From: Flavobacteriaceae bacterium
GTDB taxonomy: Bacteria; Bacteroidota; Bacteroidia; Flavobacteriales; Flavobacteriaceae
Assembly: GCA_947461795.1 (NCBI GenBank)
Contig: CANHMG010000007.1
Span: 1 to 49,038 of the forward strand
Direction: 5' to 3'
Length of the DNA stretch: 49,038 bases
Within the stretch, counting starts at the first letter, position 1; the number at the start of each line of letters is the position of its first letter. Made by a program: the position numbers and the translations under genes. Positions 6,426 to 15,048 of this stretch are shown piece after piece. The notes beneath the pieces were generated by a model. That model was not told the origin of the DNA. It saw only the letters and a list, made by a program, of their open reading frames with translations, and ran no database searches.

Positions 6426-6744
6426 AATAATAAGGTTTAAGATTTTGGTAGGTCTAAAGTAATAAACCCGATTTTAAGTTGAACTATTTAATCGATAGGA
6501 AACCTGTATTTCAGTCAAAGTGACTGATTTCGATACTAATAAGCGGTTTTTTGATGTGAGAAATAGCTCAATATTTAATTTAATATTTTTTAAAATTGCA
6601 GGGAATGGTTTCTTTTTGACCATTCCAACAACGAAAACGTATGTTTTAAAAATAGTAAAATTCACTTCAATTCATTGACAATTTTTGTAAGTTTGAAGCC
6701 TATGTGACTTGCCAAATCAGTTACAATGAACCTAATAAAAAATT
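6426..6744. other. Intergenic region upstream of the GH31 gene
   Basis: No convincing gene; the 63-aa minus ORF 6474-6665 is AT-driven. Two small palindromes occur: TCAGTCAAAGTGACTGA (6512-6528) and GGAATGGT ... ACCATTCC (6602-6626). Both could be protein or RNA sites, without direct support. A -7-like box lies at 6688. Confidence 0.4.
6688..6695 (+). promoter_or_regulatory. Candidate -7 box for the GH31 gene
   Basis: TAAGTTTG matches the Bacteroidota -7 consensus TAnnTTTG. It lies 50 bp before the ATG. No clear TTTG is seen at -33. Confidence 0.5.
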
Positions 6745-9144
6745 ATGATTACAAATACAGACTTAGAATATAAAGGCGACTTATATCCATCGAATATTGT
6801 TGAATTTAAAAAAGATGTAGACAGTGTTTATTTCTATACCGATAACAGCGTTATTTTAAAAATCACAGTACTTCGCGATAGTTTAATTCGTTTTCGTTAT
6901 ACCACCAAAGGCTATTTTAGTAAAGATTTTTCGTATGCTATCGATAAGACACAATCGCATGGCTATAATTTCCTAGAAGTTACAGAAGAAAAAACCTGTT
7001 ATAAAATAACCACAAGTAAAGTAGTTTGTTCAATCGACAAGATCGATTTGCGTGTAGCTATTTTTGATTTAGATAAAAATTGTATTCTAGAAGATGAACT
7101 TGGTTTCCATTGGGAAGAGAGTTATCATTATGGTGGGAATATTGTCAAAATGAGCAAAGCTTCTAAAGAAGGAGAATGCTTTTATGGAATGGGAGATAAA
7201 GCTTCTCATGCCAATCTCAAAGGGAAACGTGTAGAGAATTGGGCTACGGATCAATACGCTTTTAGTAAGGACCAAGAACCGTTATATAAAGTGGTTCCTT
7301 TTTATATTGGATTGCATCATAAACATGCTTATGGTGTTTTCTTCGACAATACGTTCAAGACAACTTTCGATTTTTGTCATGAAAAAAGAAACGTAACCAG
7401 TTTTTGGGCAGATGGTGGCGAAATGAATTACTACTTTGTTTACGGTCCACAAATGCAAGATGTGGTTACAACCTATACGCATTTAACTGGAAAACCTGAG
7501 TTGCCGCCACTTTGGGCTTTGGGATATCATCAATGTAAATGGAGTTATTATCCTGAAAGTAAAGTGAAAGAAGTCACGTCTAAATTCCGTGAATTGAAAA
7601 TTCCTTGCGATGCGATTTATCTCGACATCGATTATATGGAAGGTTTTCGTTGTTTTACTTGGAATAAAGAATATTTTCCCGACCCGAAAAGAATGGTTGC
7701 CGAATTGGCCGATGATGGTTTCAAAACGGTTGTTATCATCGATCCTGGAATCAAAATCGATAAAGAATATTGGGTTTATAAAGAAGCTTTAGAGAAAGAT
7801 TATTTCTGTAAAAGAGCCGATGGCCCTTATATGAAAGGTAAAGTTTGGCCGGGAGAATGTAACTTCCCAGATTATACTAATCCAGAAGTTCGCGAATGGT
7901 GGGCCGGACTGTTCAAAGAATTGATTTCAGATTATGGCGTAAAAGGTGTTTGGAACGATATGAACGAGCCTGCCGTAATGGAAGTTCCAGGTAAAACATT
8001 TCCCATGGATGTTCGTCATGATTATGATGGAAACCCTTGCAGTCATAGAAAAGCTCATAATATCTACGGAACACAAATGGCACGAGCAACCTATGAAGGT
8101 GTGAAGCAATTTGCGTATCCAAAACGTCCTTTTATTATCACACGTTCAGCATATTCCGGAGCACAACGATATACCTCTTCTTGGACCGGCGATAATGTGG
8201 CTTCATGGGAACATTTATGGATAGCCAATATTCAAATGCAGCGCATGTCAATATCTGGAATGGGATTTACTGGTTCGGATATCGGTGGATTTGCTGAGCA
8301 GCCTTCGGGTGAATTGTACGCGCGTTGGATTCAATTGGGTGTTTTTCATCCTTTCTGTAGAACACATTCTTCTGGCGATCACGGTGATCAAGAACCTTGG
8401 TCGTTCGATATAGATGTGATTAATATTACTAGAAAGTTTGTGGAACTGAGATATCAATTGTTGCCCTATTTGTATACCATGTTTTGGGAATATATCAACG
8501 ATGGTATACCAATGTTGAAGCCATTATTTTATTTCGATCAGGAAGATAATCATACGCATTATCGTACGGATGAATTTATTTTTGGGAATCAAATTTTGGT
8601 TTGTCCAATTTTAGAACCCAATGCTCAAGGGCGAAGAATGTATATTCCAATTGGAAATTGGTATAACTACTGGACTGACGAATTGGTTTCTGGACGAAAA
8701 GAACTTTGGGTGAAAACCGATTACGATCAAATTCCAATTTTTGTAAAGGAAGGTGCTATTATTCCAAAATATCCAGTGCAACAGTATGTGGGTGAATTGG
8801 ATTTTGAGGAAATTTCTTTGGATATTTATTTCAAACTTGGGAAAGAAAAATCCGTACTTTATGAAGATGCTCAAGATGGTTACGATTATAACAAAGGTCG
8901 CTTTAGTTTGGCAACATTTACATTAAGAGGTAAAGAAACCGATTTGATTATTCAACAACACAAAGAAGGAAAGTTCGAAACAAATTATACTAAATTTAAA
9001 ATCAATTTACACGGATTACCATTTAAGATTAAGAAAATTGAAATTGATAATGAAACTATTCCTTTTGAAAATATAAATTTTGATGGAAAAAATACGTTAA
9101 CTATTGATAAAGATTTTTCGGAACTTCATTTCATTGGAGCTTAA
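6745..9144 (+). CDS. GH31 family alpha-glucosidase
   Basis: This 799-aa glycoside hydrolase releases glucose from the non-reducing ends of alpha-glucans or oligosaccharides. Order: N-terminal beta-sandwich (about 1-230), TIM barrel (about 250-600), then C-terminal beta domains with a DUF5110-like tail. The nucleophile Asp405 is in GVWNDMNEPAVME, the acid/base Asp483 in SSWTGDNVASWEHL, and the barrel opens with PPLWALGYHQCKWSY. There is no signal peptide, so a cytoplasmic enzyme acting on imported maltodextrin or stored glucan is likely. Its neighbour glgB supports glucan turnover. Substrate preference cannot be read from the sequence; alpha-xylosidase or other GH31 activities are less likely. 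Confidence 0.93.
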   Translation: MITNTDLEYKGDLYPSNIVEFKKDVDSVYFYTDNSVILKITVLRDSLIRFRYTTKGYFSKDFSYAIDKTQSHGYNFLEVTEEKTCYKITTSKVVCSIDKIDLRVAIFDLDKNCILEDELGFHWEESYHYGGNIVKMSKASKEGECFYGMGDKASHANLKGKRVENWATDQYAFSKDQEPLYKVVPFYIGLHHKHAYGVFFDNTFKTTFDFCHEKRNVTSFWADGGEMNYYFVYGPQMQDVVTTYTHLTGKPELPPLWALGYHQCKWSYYPESKVKEVTSKFRELKIPCDAIYLDIDYMEGFRCFTWNKEYFPDPKRMVAELADDGFKTVVIIDPGIKIDKEYWVYKEALEKDYFCKRADGPYMKGKVWPGECNFPDYTNPEVREWWAGLFKELISDYGVKGVWNDMNEPAVMEVPGKTFPMDVRHDYDGNPCSHRKAHNIYGTQMARATYEGVKQFAYPKRPFIITRSAYSGAQRYTSSWTGDNVASWEHLWIANIQMQRMSISGMGFTGSDIGGFAEQPSGELYARWIQLGVFHPFCRTHSSGDHGDQEPWSFDIDVINITRKFVELRYQLLPYLYTMFWEYINDGIPMLKPLFYFDQEDNHTHYRTDEFIFGNQILVCPILEPNAQGRRMYIPIGNWYNYWTDELVSGRKELWVKTDYDQIPIFVKEGAIIPKYPVQQYVGELDFEEISLDIYFKLGKEKSVLYEDAQDGYDYNKGRFSLATFTLRGKETDLIIQQHKEGKFETNYTKFKINLHGLPFKIKKIEIDNETIPFENINFDGKNTLTIDKDFSELHFIGA

Positions 9145-9182
9145 TTTATCAGTAGATAGTAGCAATATACTTTATAGAGTTG

Positions 9183-9190
9183 TATTTTTG
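9183..9190 (+). promoter_or_regulatory. Candidate -7 box for the M48 protease gene
   Basis: TATTTTTG (TAnnTTTG) lies 18 bp before ATG 9208, implying a very short leader. No matching -33 box. Confidence 0.45.
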
Positions 9191-9207
9191 TACTTCTAAA
9201 ATTTAGT

Positions 9208-10023
9208 ATGATGAAAAAACATTTGATATTTATAGGAATCGTTAGTTTAATTCTTTCCTGTGCTACTAATCCGTTTACTGGTAAAAAAAATTTAAATTTT
9301 GTTTCCAATAGTGAATTATTCCCAACGGCATTTCAACAATACGGTGCGTTTTTGAAAGAAAACAAAGTGATTTCAGGAACATTAGATGCTAAAAGTGTAG
9401 AAACTGTTGGAATGAAGATTAAGAATGCTGCTGAACGATATCTAAAAGCTAATGGCAATCCACATTATCTGGATGACTATCAATGGGAATACAAATTAGT
9501 GGAAAGTAAAGACGTAAATGCATGGTGTATGCCAGGTGGTAAAATTGTAGTGTATTCTGGTATTTTACCTATAACCAAAGATGAAGCAGGTTTGGCAACA
9601 GTAATGGGACATGAAGTTTCTCATGCTTTAGCGAATCACGGTGCACAACGAATGAGTGCTGCTCAATTGCAACAATTAGGAGCCGTTGGAGTTGCTGTTG
9701 CTACTTCAGGTAAGACCGAACAAACACAGGCGATAATACAACAGGCTTATGGATTAGGATCTCAAGTAGGAGTGATGTTGCCTTTTAGTAGAAGCCACGA
9801 AAGCGAAGCGGATCAAATTGGACTCACTTTAATGGCTATAGCAGGTTACAATCCTGATCAAGCGGTTTTTTTCTGGGAACGTATGTCAGCCAAAGCTGGA
9901 GGACAAGCACCACCTGAATTTATGAGTACACACCCTTCAGATGCTACTCGAATTGCTAATATTAGAAAATTGATTCCTGAAGCTAAAGCAGAAGCTGCAA
10001 AATTTGGAGTAGTGTTTAAATAA
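9208..10023 (+). CDS. M48-family zinc metalloprotease, lipoprotein
   Basis: It is a 271-aa envelope protease of the BepA/LoiP-like group that degrades or processes outer-membrane and periplasmic proteins. A lipoprotein signal ends at ILSC (Cys18). CATNPFTGKKNLNFVS is the recognisable N-terminus of this family in Bacteroidota. The zinc motif HEVSH has H135, E136 and H139; the third ligand is E198 in SRSHESEADQIG. There is no TPR domain, so it is the short form. Start: Met1-Met2 are adjacent and either could serve. It converges with the serine hydrolase gene, sharing a terminator. Confidence 0.92.
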   Translation: MMKKHLIFIGIVSLILSCATNPFTGKKNLNFVSNSELFPTAFQQYGAFLKENKVISGTLDAKSVETVGMKIKNAAERYLKANGNPHYLDDYQWEYKLVESKDVNAWCMPGGKIVVYSGILPITKDEAGLATVMGHEVSHALANHGAQRMSAAQLQQLGAVGVAVATSGKTEQTQAIIQQAYGLGSQVGVMLPFSRSHESEADQIGLTLMAIAGYNPDQAVFFWERMSAKAGGQAPPEFMSTHPSDATRIANIRKLIPEAKAEAAKFGVVFK

Positions 10024-10029
10024 AAGTGT

Positions 10030-10066
10030 AAAAAAAACCATCAACTAAGAATGGCTTTTTTTTTAA
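10030..10066. terminator. Bidirectional terminator between convergent genes
   Basis: AAAAAAACCAT (10030-10040) pairs imperfectly with ATGGCTTTTTTTT (10051-10064) around a 10-nt loop, with A-run and T-run on the two sides. It serves the M48 gene (+) and the serine hydrolase gene (-). Confidence 0.6.
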
Positions 10067-10068
10067 TT

Positions 10069-11373
10069 TTATTTTTTGATTAGCTTTTGTATTTGGGTAT
10101 GATTTCCTTGTCGAACCAAAATCATATAAACACCAGACGAAAGTTTTGTAATATCAATCGTATTTTGATTAGACACCTTCATTACTGAATTACCAATTAT
10201 ATTGAAGATTTCGCACTCGTAGTTTTCAGACATAATATTTGTGATGGTAATTGAATTTGTTGCAGGATTTGGTCCAATCGCAATATTTGTAAGTTGTTGT
10301 TCATAAATTGCTAAATTGCAATCAAGCTCATTTATTTTTTGCCAAATTTGATTGCAAAATATTGTTGGAACTGAACTTGTCGAACTCGGTGCTTCTCCCA
10401 TTCTGATAAAGACTAAACCTGAACTTTGTGAAATACTGACTATTTGTCCATCTCTTCCCAATCCTGCAATCATATCTGATGGTGCATCCGCAGCATATGA
10501 ACCAGGGAAAATCAGTTGAGTAGTTGGCAACATGTAATTTGGTTTTCCATTCAGCCACCATAAGTAACCATAAGATTTATTGAGATTTTGAGAGGTGTTG
10601 ACCATTTCACTATAATAGTTTGGGTTAATGAGTTGATTGCCATTCCAAACGCCGTTTCCTTGAATTAATAAACCAAAACGCGCCATACTTCTGACAGTAC
10701 TAAAATAAACATTGTTGTAATCAATGGTTGTCCAACCTCCGGTCATTCCCGTTGGGTTTTTAAGTTTTAGTTGTGTGTAGGTGTTTAGGTTTACCGTTGT
10801 TGCGCTTTGCAATACATCGTCAAGCAAAGTATAAGGTGCATTGTGATAAGCCCAGCGTGTACCTGCATCTGCCAAATAATCTAGGCAAATTGGGTCGGTA
10901 CAATCATTTTCGATTACACCATCATCTAAACCTGATGTCATCGTCAATTGGTTTTTAATGGTAATGTTGTTTTCTTGTGGTAGTGTGCAGTTGGTCCAAC
11001 CTGCGCCTAAGTAAATTGAAGTTCTATCATTGATATTCAAAAGGTTTTCTTCTTGCGCTTTTCCAACCAAAAAAGAGGTGATGGTTTTCCCTGCAGATGC
11101 CCAATACCATAAACCCTGATCCGTAAAAGTTCCGAAGTACTGTTCTAAAGCAATTTTCCCGTCTTTTAAAATGATAAACCCTTTGGTGTTTTCCTGTTCA
11201 AGAAAAGTATACAAATTGTTGATTCGTTCCGGACACCAACCTAATGTACTTGGATCAGTTGTTTCCCAAGTTGCGGAAGTACTAATTGGTGGATAATACA
11301 GAGGCTGAGCTTTTGTATTTATTGAGAATACAAACAAAATGAAGATATAAAGTAGTGCTAGTTTTTTCATCAT
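10069..11373 (-). CDS. T9SS-exported beta-lactamase-fold serine hydrolase
   Basis: This 434-aa secreted enzyme of the class C beta-lactamase/esterase (DUF/AmpC-like) superfamily has unknown substrate. A Sec signal peptide (residues 1-22, ending TKAQ) is followed by the catalytic domain with SxxK in WASAGKT (Ser93, Lys96) and the YxN-type motif YHN (176-178). Residues about 365-434 form a T9SS type A sorting domain: IAIGPNPATNSITI, then EIFNIIGN, LSSGVYMILV and the terminal QIQKLIKK. It would cross the outer membrane by the type IX system that also uses PorQ (encoded at 18874). It could be an esterase or peptidase; beta-lactam resistance is not implied. Confidence 0.9.
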   Translation of the reverse strand: MMKKLALLYIFILFVFSINTKAQPLYYPPISTSATWETTDPSTLGWCPERINNLYTFLEQENTKGFIILKDGKIALEQYFGTFTDQGLWYWASAGKTITSFLVGKAQEENLLNINDRTSIYLGAGWTNCTLPQENNITIKNQLTMTSGLDDGVIENDCTDPICLDYLADAGTRWAYHNAPYTLLDDVLQSATTVNLNTYTQLKLKNPTGMTGGWTTIDYNNVYFSTVRSMARFGLLIQGNGVWNGNQLINPNYYSEMVNTSQNLNKSYGYLWWLNGKPNYMLPTTQLIFPGSYAADAPSDMIAGLGRDGQIVSISQSSGLVFIRMGEAPSSTSSVPTIFCNQIWQKINELDCNLAIYEQQLTNIAIGPNPATNSITITNIMSENYECEIFNIIGNSVMKVSNQNTIDITKLSSGVYMILVRQGNHTQIQKLIKK

Positions 11374-11525
11374 TGTACGTTTTTAGTTTAGCTTAAGATG
11401 TTCTTAACCAGTTAAAGTTTAATATCCGCAGAAAATATAATATTTAATTCTAAAATAACACGGTTTAATCTTTTGTAAACAAATTTAAAATAAATTCGCT
11501 TTATCAATTCATAAAATCGTTGAAC

Positions 11526-12857
11526 ATGGCAAACTTACAAAAAGGAGAAAAGAAATTATTGAACGCCTGGGCTTTTTATGATTGGGCGAATTCGGTTTAT
11601 CCTTTAGTAATCTCTTCAGCAATATTTCCGATATTTTATGAGGCGATTTTCACAGAACGCAATCATTATATTCATGTGTTTGGAACTGAAATCAAGAATT
11701 CGGCATTGATTAGTTTTGTTACTGCGGCTGCTTTTTTAGTGGTTGCCTTTATTTCTCCTTTGTTATCTGGGATTGCTGATTATGTTGGAAATAAGAAAAA
11801 TTTCATGCGTTTCTTTTGTTATTTAGGAGCGATTTCATGTATCGCTTTATATTGGTTTAGTCTAGATTCAATATATAGTAGTCTACTTTTTTACTTTTTA
11901 GGGTTGATTGGATTTTGGGGAAGTTTGGTTTTTTATAATTCCTATTTGCCAGATATTGCTTTCCCTGAACAACAAGATAGTATTAGTGCAAAAGGATATT
12001 CTTTAGGTTATATAGGAAGCGTTATTTTATTGCTATTTAATTTAGCTATGGTAATGAAACCCCAACTGTTTCACATTACAGGAACCGAGGGAGAAGCGGC
12101 AATGAAAGCTATGCGTTATTCTTTTGTAACTGTTGGAATTTGGTGGATTGTTTTTAGTCAATATACGTATTTCTATTTACCGAAAGGAAATGCTAATTCG
12201 GATAGAAAAGTAACCAAAAATGTCCTGCTTAATGGATTTAAAGAATTGAAAAAAGTAGGGCATCTATTAAAAGAGAATTCTATTTTAAAAAAATATCTAT
12301 CGGGATTCTTTGTGTATAGTATGGCGGTGCAAACAGTAATGTTGGTAGCTACTTATTTCGGTGCTCAAGAAATATCTTGGGAATCTAAAAGTCAAAGTAC
12401 AATTGGTTTGATTGTTTGTATTTTATTAATTCAGCTAGTTGCTATTATCGGTGCTGTTTTTACTTCAAAAGCGTCAGCAAAATTCGGTAATATACCAACA
12501 TTAATCGTAGTCAATTGTTTTTGGGTTGTACTTTGTGGTTTAGCCTATTTTATGACTTTGCCGATTCATTTCTATGTCATGGCTACATTAGTTGGATTGG
12601 TCATGGGCGGCATTCAAGCTTTATCACGTTCTACTTATTCTAAATTGTTACCAGAAACGGAAGACACTGCTTCCTTTTTTAGTTTCTTTGATGTAGCCGA
12701 AAAAATTGGAATTGTCATCGGAATGTGTGTGTATGGAATCATCGATCAAATTACGGGAAGCCCGAGGTTTGCCATCGTTTTCTTGGGAGTGTTTTTTATT
12801 ATTGGAGTGGTGTTGCTTCGAAGAATACCAAAAGAAAAAAGCACTTTAAATCAATAA
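11526..12857 (+). CDS. UMF1-family MFS transporter (Atg22-like)
   Basis: It is a 443-aa integral membrane transporter with about 12 hydrophobic segments. The N-terminus WAFYDWANSVYPLVISSAIF is diagnostic of the UMF1 family related to yeast vacuolar amino-acid effluxer Atg22. GGIQALSRSTYSKLLPE near residue 360 is the second conserved block. The ORF track starts at TTG 11520; ATG 11526 is preferred, because it removes only two residues and follows an AT-rich leader. Substrate is unknown, with amino-acid export the family-level guess. It is monocistronic. Confidence 0.9.
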   Translation: MANLQKGEKKLLNAWAFYDWANSVYPLVISSAIFPIFYEAIFTERNHYIHVFGTEIKNSALISFVTAAAFLVVAFISPLLSGIADYVGNKKNFMRFFCYLGAISCIALYWFSLDSIYSSLLFYFLGLIGFWGSLVFYNSYLPDIAFPEQQDSISAKGYSLGYIGSVILLLFNLAMVMKPQLFHITGTEGEAAMKAMRYSFVTVGIWWIVFSQYTYFYLPKGNANSDRKVTKNVLLNGFKELKKVGHLLKENSILKKYLSGFFVYSMAVQTVMLVATYFGAQEISWESKSQSTIGLIVCILLIQLVAIIGAVFTSKASAKFGNIPTLIVVNCFWVVLCGLAYFMTLPIHFYVMATLVGLVMGGIQALSRSTYSKLLPETEDTASFFSFFDVAEKIGIVIGMCVYGIIDQITGSPRFAIVFLGVFFIIGVVLLRRIPKEKSTLNQ

Positions 12858-12889
12858 AACGCCTTTGTAAATTCACCTTCCTTTTTCAT

Positions 12890-13345
12890 TTAAACTTTAT
12901 AAATATCGCCTGAACCAGTCACTTTCGTGTCTTTTTTTATAGGATTTCCATAATATTCAATATCTCCAGAGCCAGTAACTCTTGCTTCAAGATTTTGAAA
13001 TTCTGATTGAATAGACATTTCTTCCTCGACTTTATAGAGTACTCTATTTAATTCTTCCAAGTGAAAACTAATGTTATTCTTATAAAAATCGATGCTGTTG
13101 TTAATAATAATGCGTTTCAACCAAGCTCCAAATGCAACTTCTTGGCGGTAATCATTTAAATTTAAAAAAGCTTTTAAAAATCCTTCTTACATCACATCCT
13201 CAGCATAATGTTCATCTTTCACAATACGAAAGGCCACATTACACATCGCTTTTGAAGAACGATTGTATATCTCGAATTCAGCTTTTTTTAATTTTTTTAC
13301 TTGCAAAGAGCAATTAAATCTTCAATATTTAGTGGTGAAAAACAC
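12890..13345 (-). pseudogene. Decayed ECF sigma factor joined to the tail of a GIN/DUF2807 gene
   Basis: On the minus strand the sequence reads NIEDLIALCK, then after a frameshift in an A-run AEFEIYNRSSKAMCNVAFRI, then VKDEHYAEDVM, a stop where family members have Gln, and EGFLKAFLNLNDYR to AFGAWLKRIIINNSIDFYKN. This is region 2 of an ECF (sigma-70-like) factor. Region 4 is missing. After SEFQNLEA the frame runs straight into RVTGSGDIEYYGNPIKKDTK and VTGSGDIYKV, the repeat pattern that ends head-GIN-domain (DUF2807) proteins. A deletion has therefore fused two genes. The ORF track's 76-aa ORF (12890-13120) is part of this relic and probably not expressed as a functional protein. Confidence 0.85.
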
Positions 13346-13430
13346 AATTAGGATTTTATTAATTTATAGCAAAGACAAATTATTTTTTGATATGTTACAG
13401 TTTTAAAGAAATAATAGTATTTTTTTTAAA

Positions 13431-13457
13431 TTGCATTCCTTGAAATAATTATATTTG
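13431..13457 (+). promoter_or_regulatory. Promoter of the first FN3-like lipoprotein gene
   Basis: TTG (13431-13433), 16 nt and TATATTTG (13450-13457) fit the Bacteroidota -33/-7 pattern. The ATG follows 21 bp later. Confidence 0.6.
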
Positions 13458-13478
13458 AAAATTAATTAAAAAAACGCA

Positions 13479-14846
13479 ATGAAATCAATTAAATTAATTT
13501 TTCTCCTAGCTATTTTCTCCATTTTTATTTTTAATTCATGCACAGGTGAAGACGAGCCTATTGACCCGTTATTACTAGAAGAAGTGCCGGCTCTTTGCAG
13601 TCAACCAGCCTTTTTTAGTGTGAGTTCTTTTATTAATGGAAATACTGTTCGAATTGATTGGGACAAAACTTCTGGGGTAGAATGGGAAATTCAATACGGA
13701 ACCAACGGATTTGTCCTAGGAAATGGAACTATAGTAAATTTTAATACTACAAGTAGTCTTATTACGGGATTAACGTCTACAATTAATTATAGTTTTTACA
13801 TACGTACTAAATGTGATACAAATGAATATAGCCAATGGATTGGACCAATTGCTCCTGGTTCAAGTGTAGATGTTTGCGAAAATCCTACCAATTTGACAGC
13901 GGTACGTTCGGCAACTGACGCAACTAAAATTACAGCAACATGGTTAGCTAATGGCGATGAAAATTCCTGGCAAGTGCAATATGGAACTTCTGGTTTTATT
14001 ATTGGTAGCGGAACAATTGTAGCTACTGCTTCTAATACAAAAATAGTTTCTAATCTTTTAGAAAATGTGGCCTATGATTTTTATGTGCGTTCCAATTGTG
14101 ATGCCAATCAAAATAGTGGATGGGTTGGACCAGTAACAGTCAATGCAGTAGGTGCTCTTGGATGCACTACCCCAACAAATTTAGCAGTAGTTCGCAATGC
14201 CACTTTATCTTCTCAAGTGAATGTTAGTTGGACTGCAGGTGGAACTGAAACTTCCTGGGAAATTCAATACGGTAATACAGGATTTGCTGTGGGAACAGGA
14301 ACTTCAAGTGTTGCAACAACAAATCCTAAAATTATTTCAGGATTATTAGATACTTCCTATGATTTTTACATACGTGCGAAGTGTTCGGCTACACAAAATA
14401 GTAGTTGGTTTGGTCCAATAAATATTCCAACAACAGGTTCCTCAGGTGGGAATTATTACTTAAGAATGAAAGTTGATGGAGTTTTAAAAAACTTTCCACT
14501 TGATCAAACAGGTTCAAACCTTAATGCTTTAGATTTACAAATTTTATCAAATGATAGTGCTCTCATTAATTACTTTACTTTACAAATTGCCCAACTTCAG
14601 GCGCCTGGCGTATACGCTTTTGCTGATCCAGATGTAACTGCACTCTGTTCCTATATTGAAAATGATGTAATTTTTTCTTCTAGTTATGATGATTTTACAG
14701 ATAGTCCAGGAAACATAACGATTATTGATCTAGATTTAATAAACAATAGAATCAAAGGAACTTTCAACTTTATTGGAAAAGACGACAGTACCCCGCCTCA
14801 AGCTAGAGTAATTACCGTGGGGGAATTCTATCTGCCTTTGCAATAA
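13479..14846 (+). CDS. Surface lipoprotein with three FN3-like repeats
   Basis: This 455-aa lipoprotein has a signal peptide ending FNSC (Cys21) followed by acidic TGEDE, typical of surface export. Three FN3-like repeats of roughly 95 aa follow (about 40-130, 131-225, 226-315). Each starts with C-x-P-x-NL/F, carries W-E/Q-I/V-QYG--GF in the middle and ends YDFY(I/V)R--C----SSW-GP. Each repeat has conserved cysteines near its ends, suggesting disulfides. A distinct C-terminal beta-rich domain (about 325-455, YLRMKVDGVLKNF to RIKGTFNFIG) follows. The domain layout suggests a binding or adhesion role, but no ligand is known. The next gene is a paralog with one repeat fewer. Confidence 0.85.
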   Translation: MKSIKLIFLLAIFSIFIFNSCTGEDEPIDPLLLEEVPALCSQPAFFSVSSFINGNTVRIDWDKTSGVEWEIQYGTNGFVLGNGTIVNFNTTSSLITGLTSTINYSFYIRTKCDTNEYSQWIGPIAPGSSVDVCENPTNLTAVRSATDATKITATWLANGDENSWQVQYGTSGFIIGSGTIVATASNTKIVSNLLENVAYDFYVRSNCDANQNSGWVGPVTVNAVGALGCTTPTNLAVVRNATLSSQVNVSWTAGGTETSWEIQYGNTGFAVGTGTSSVATTNPKIISGLLDTSYDFYIRAKCSATQNSSWFGPINIPTTGSSGGNYYLRMKVDGVLKNFPLDQTGSNLNALDLQILSNDSALINYFTLQIAQLQAPGVYAFADPDVTALCSYIENDVIFSSSYDDFTDSPGNITIIDLDLINNRIKGTFNFIGKDDSTPPQARVITVGEFYLPLQ

Positions 14847-14866
14847 TAATAGTATAATGAAATTTA

Positions 14867-14893
14867 AAATCCGTCGTGTGGCGGATTTTTTTG
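14867..14893 (+). terminator. Terminator after the first FN3-like lipoprotein gene
   Basis: AAATCCGTC (14867-14875), loop GTGT, GGCGGATTT (14880-14888, one G-U pair) and a T-run. Confidence 0.85.
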
Positions 14894-15011
14894 TTGCAAA
14901 AAGGTAATTTTTCTTGTCTCTAATTTATTTTTTTAAAGCATTAGATTAAAGAAATTTTAAATATGAATTTTATTTTAATACTTTATATTTCGTTAGAAGT
15001 AAAGGATTAAA

Positions 15012-15019
15012 TATATTTG
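15012..15019 (+). promoter_or_regulatory. Candidate -7 box for the second FN3-like lipoprotein gene
   Basis: TATATTTG, the same octamer as in front of the paralog, lies 29 bp before ATG 15049. TTTCG at 14987-14991, about 20 bp upstream, is a possible -33 element. Together with the terminator at 14867, this suggests the two paralogs are transcribed separately. Confidence 0.6.
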
Positions 15020-15048
15020 TTATCTCATTAGAAAAAAATATTCCTATT

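Noticed and set aside
6474-6665. 63-aa minus ORF MNFTIFKTYVF
   Set aside because: AT-rich region, Lys/Phe/Leu-biased composition, overlaps palindromes; no sign of selection as a protein.
10069-11373. True beta-lactamase resistance gene
   Set aside because: SxxK and YxN exist, but the T9SS export signal and domain context fit a secreted esterase/peptidase-type hydrolase; no evidence of antibiotic hydrolysis.
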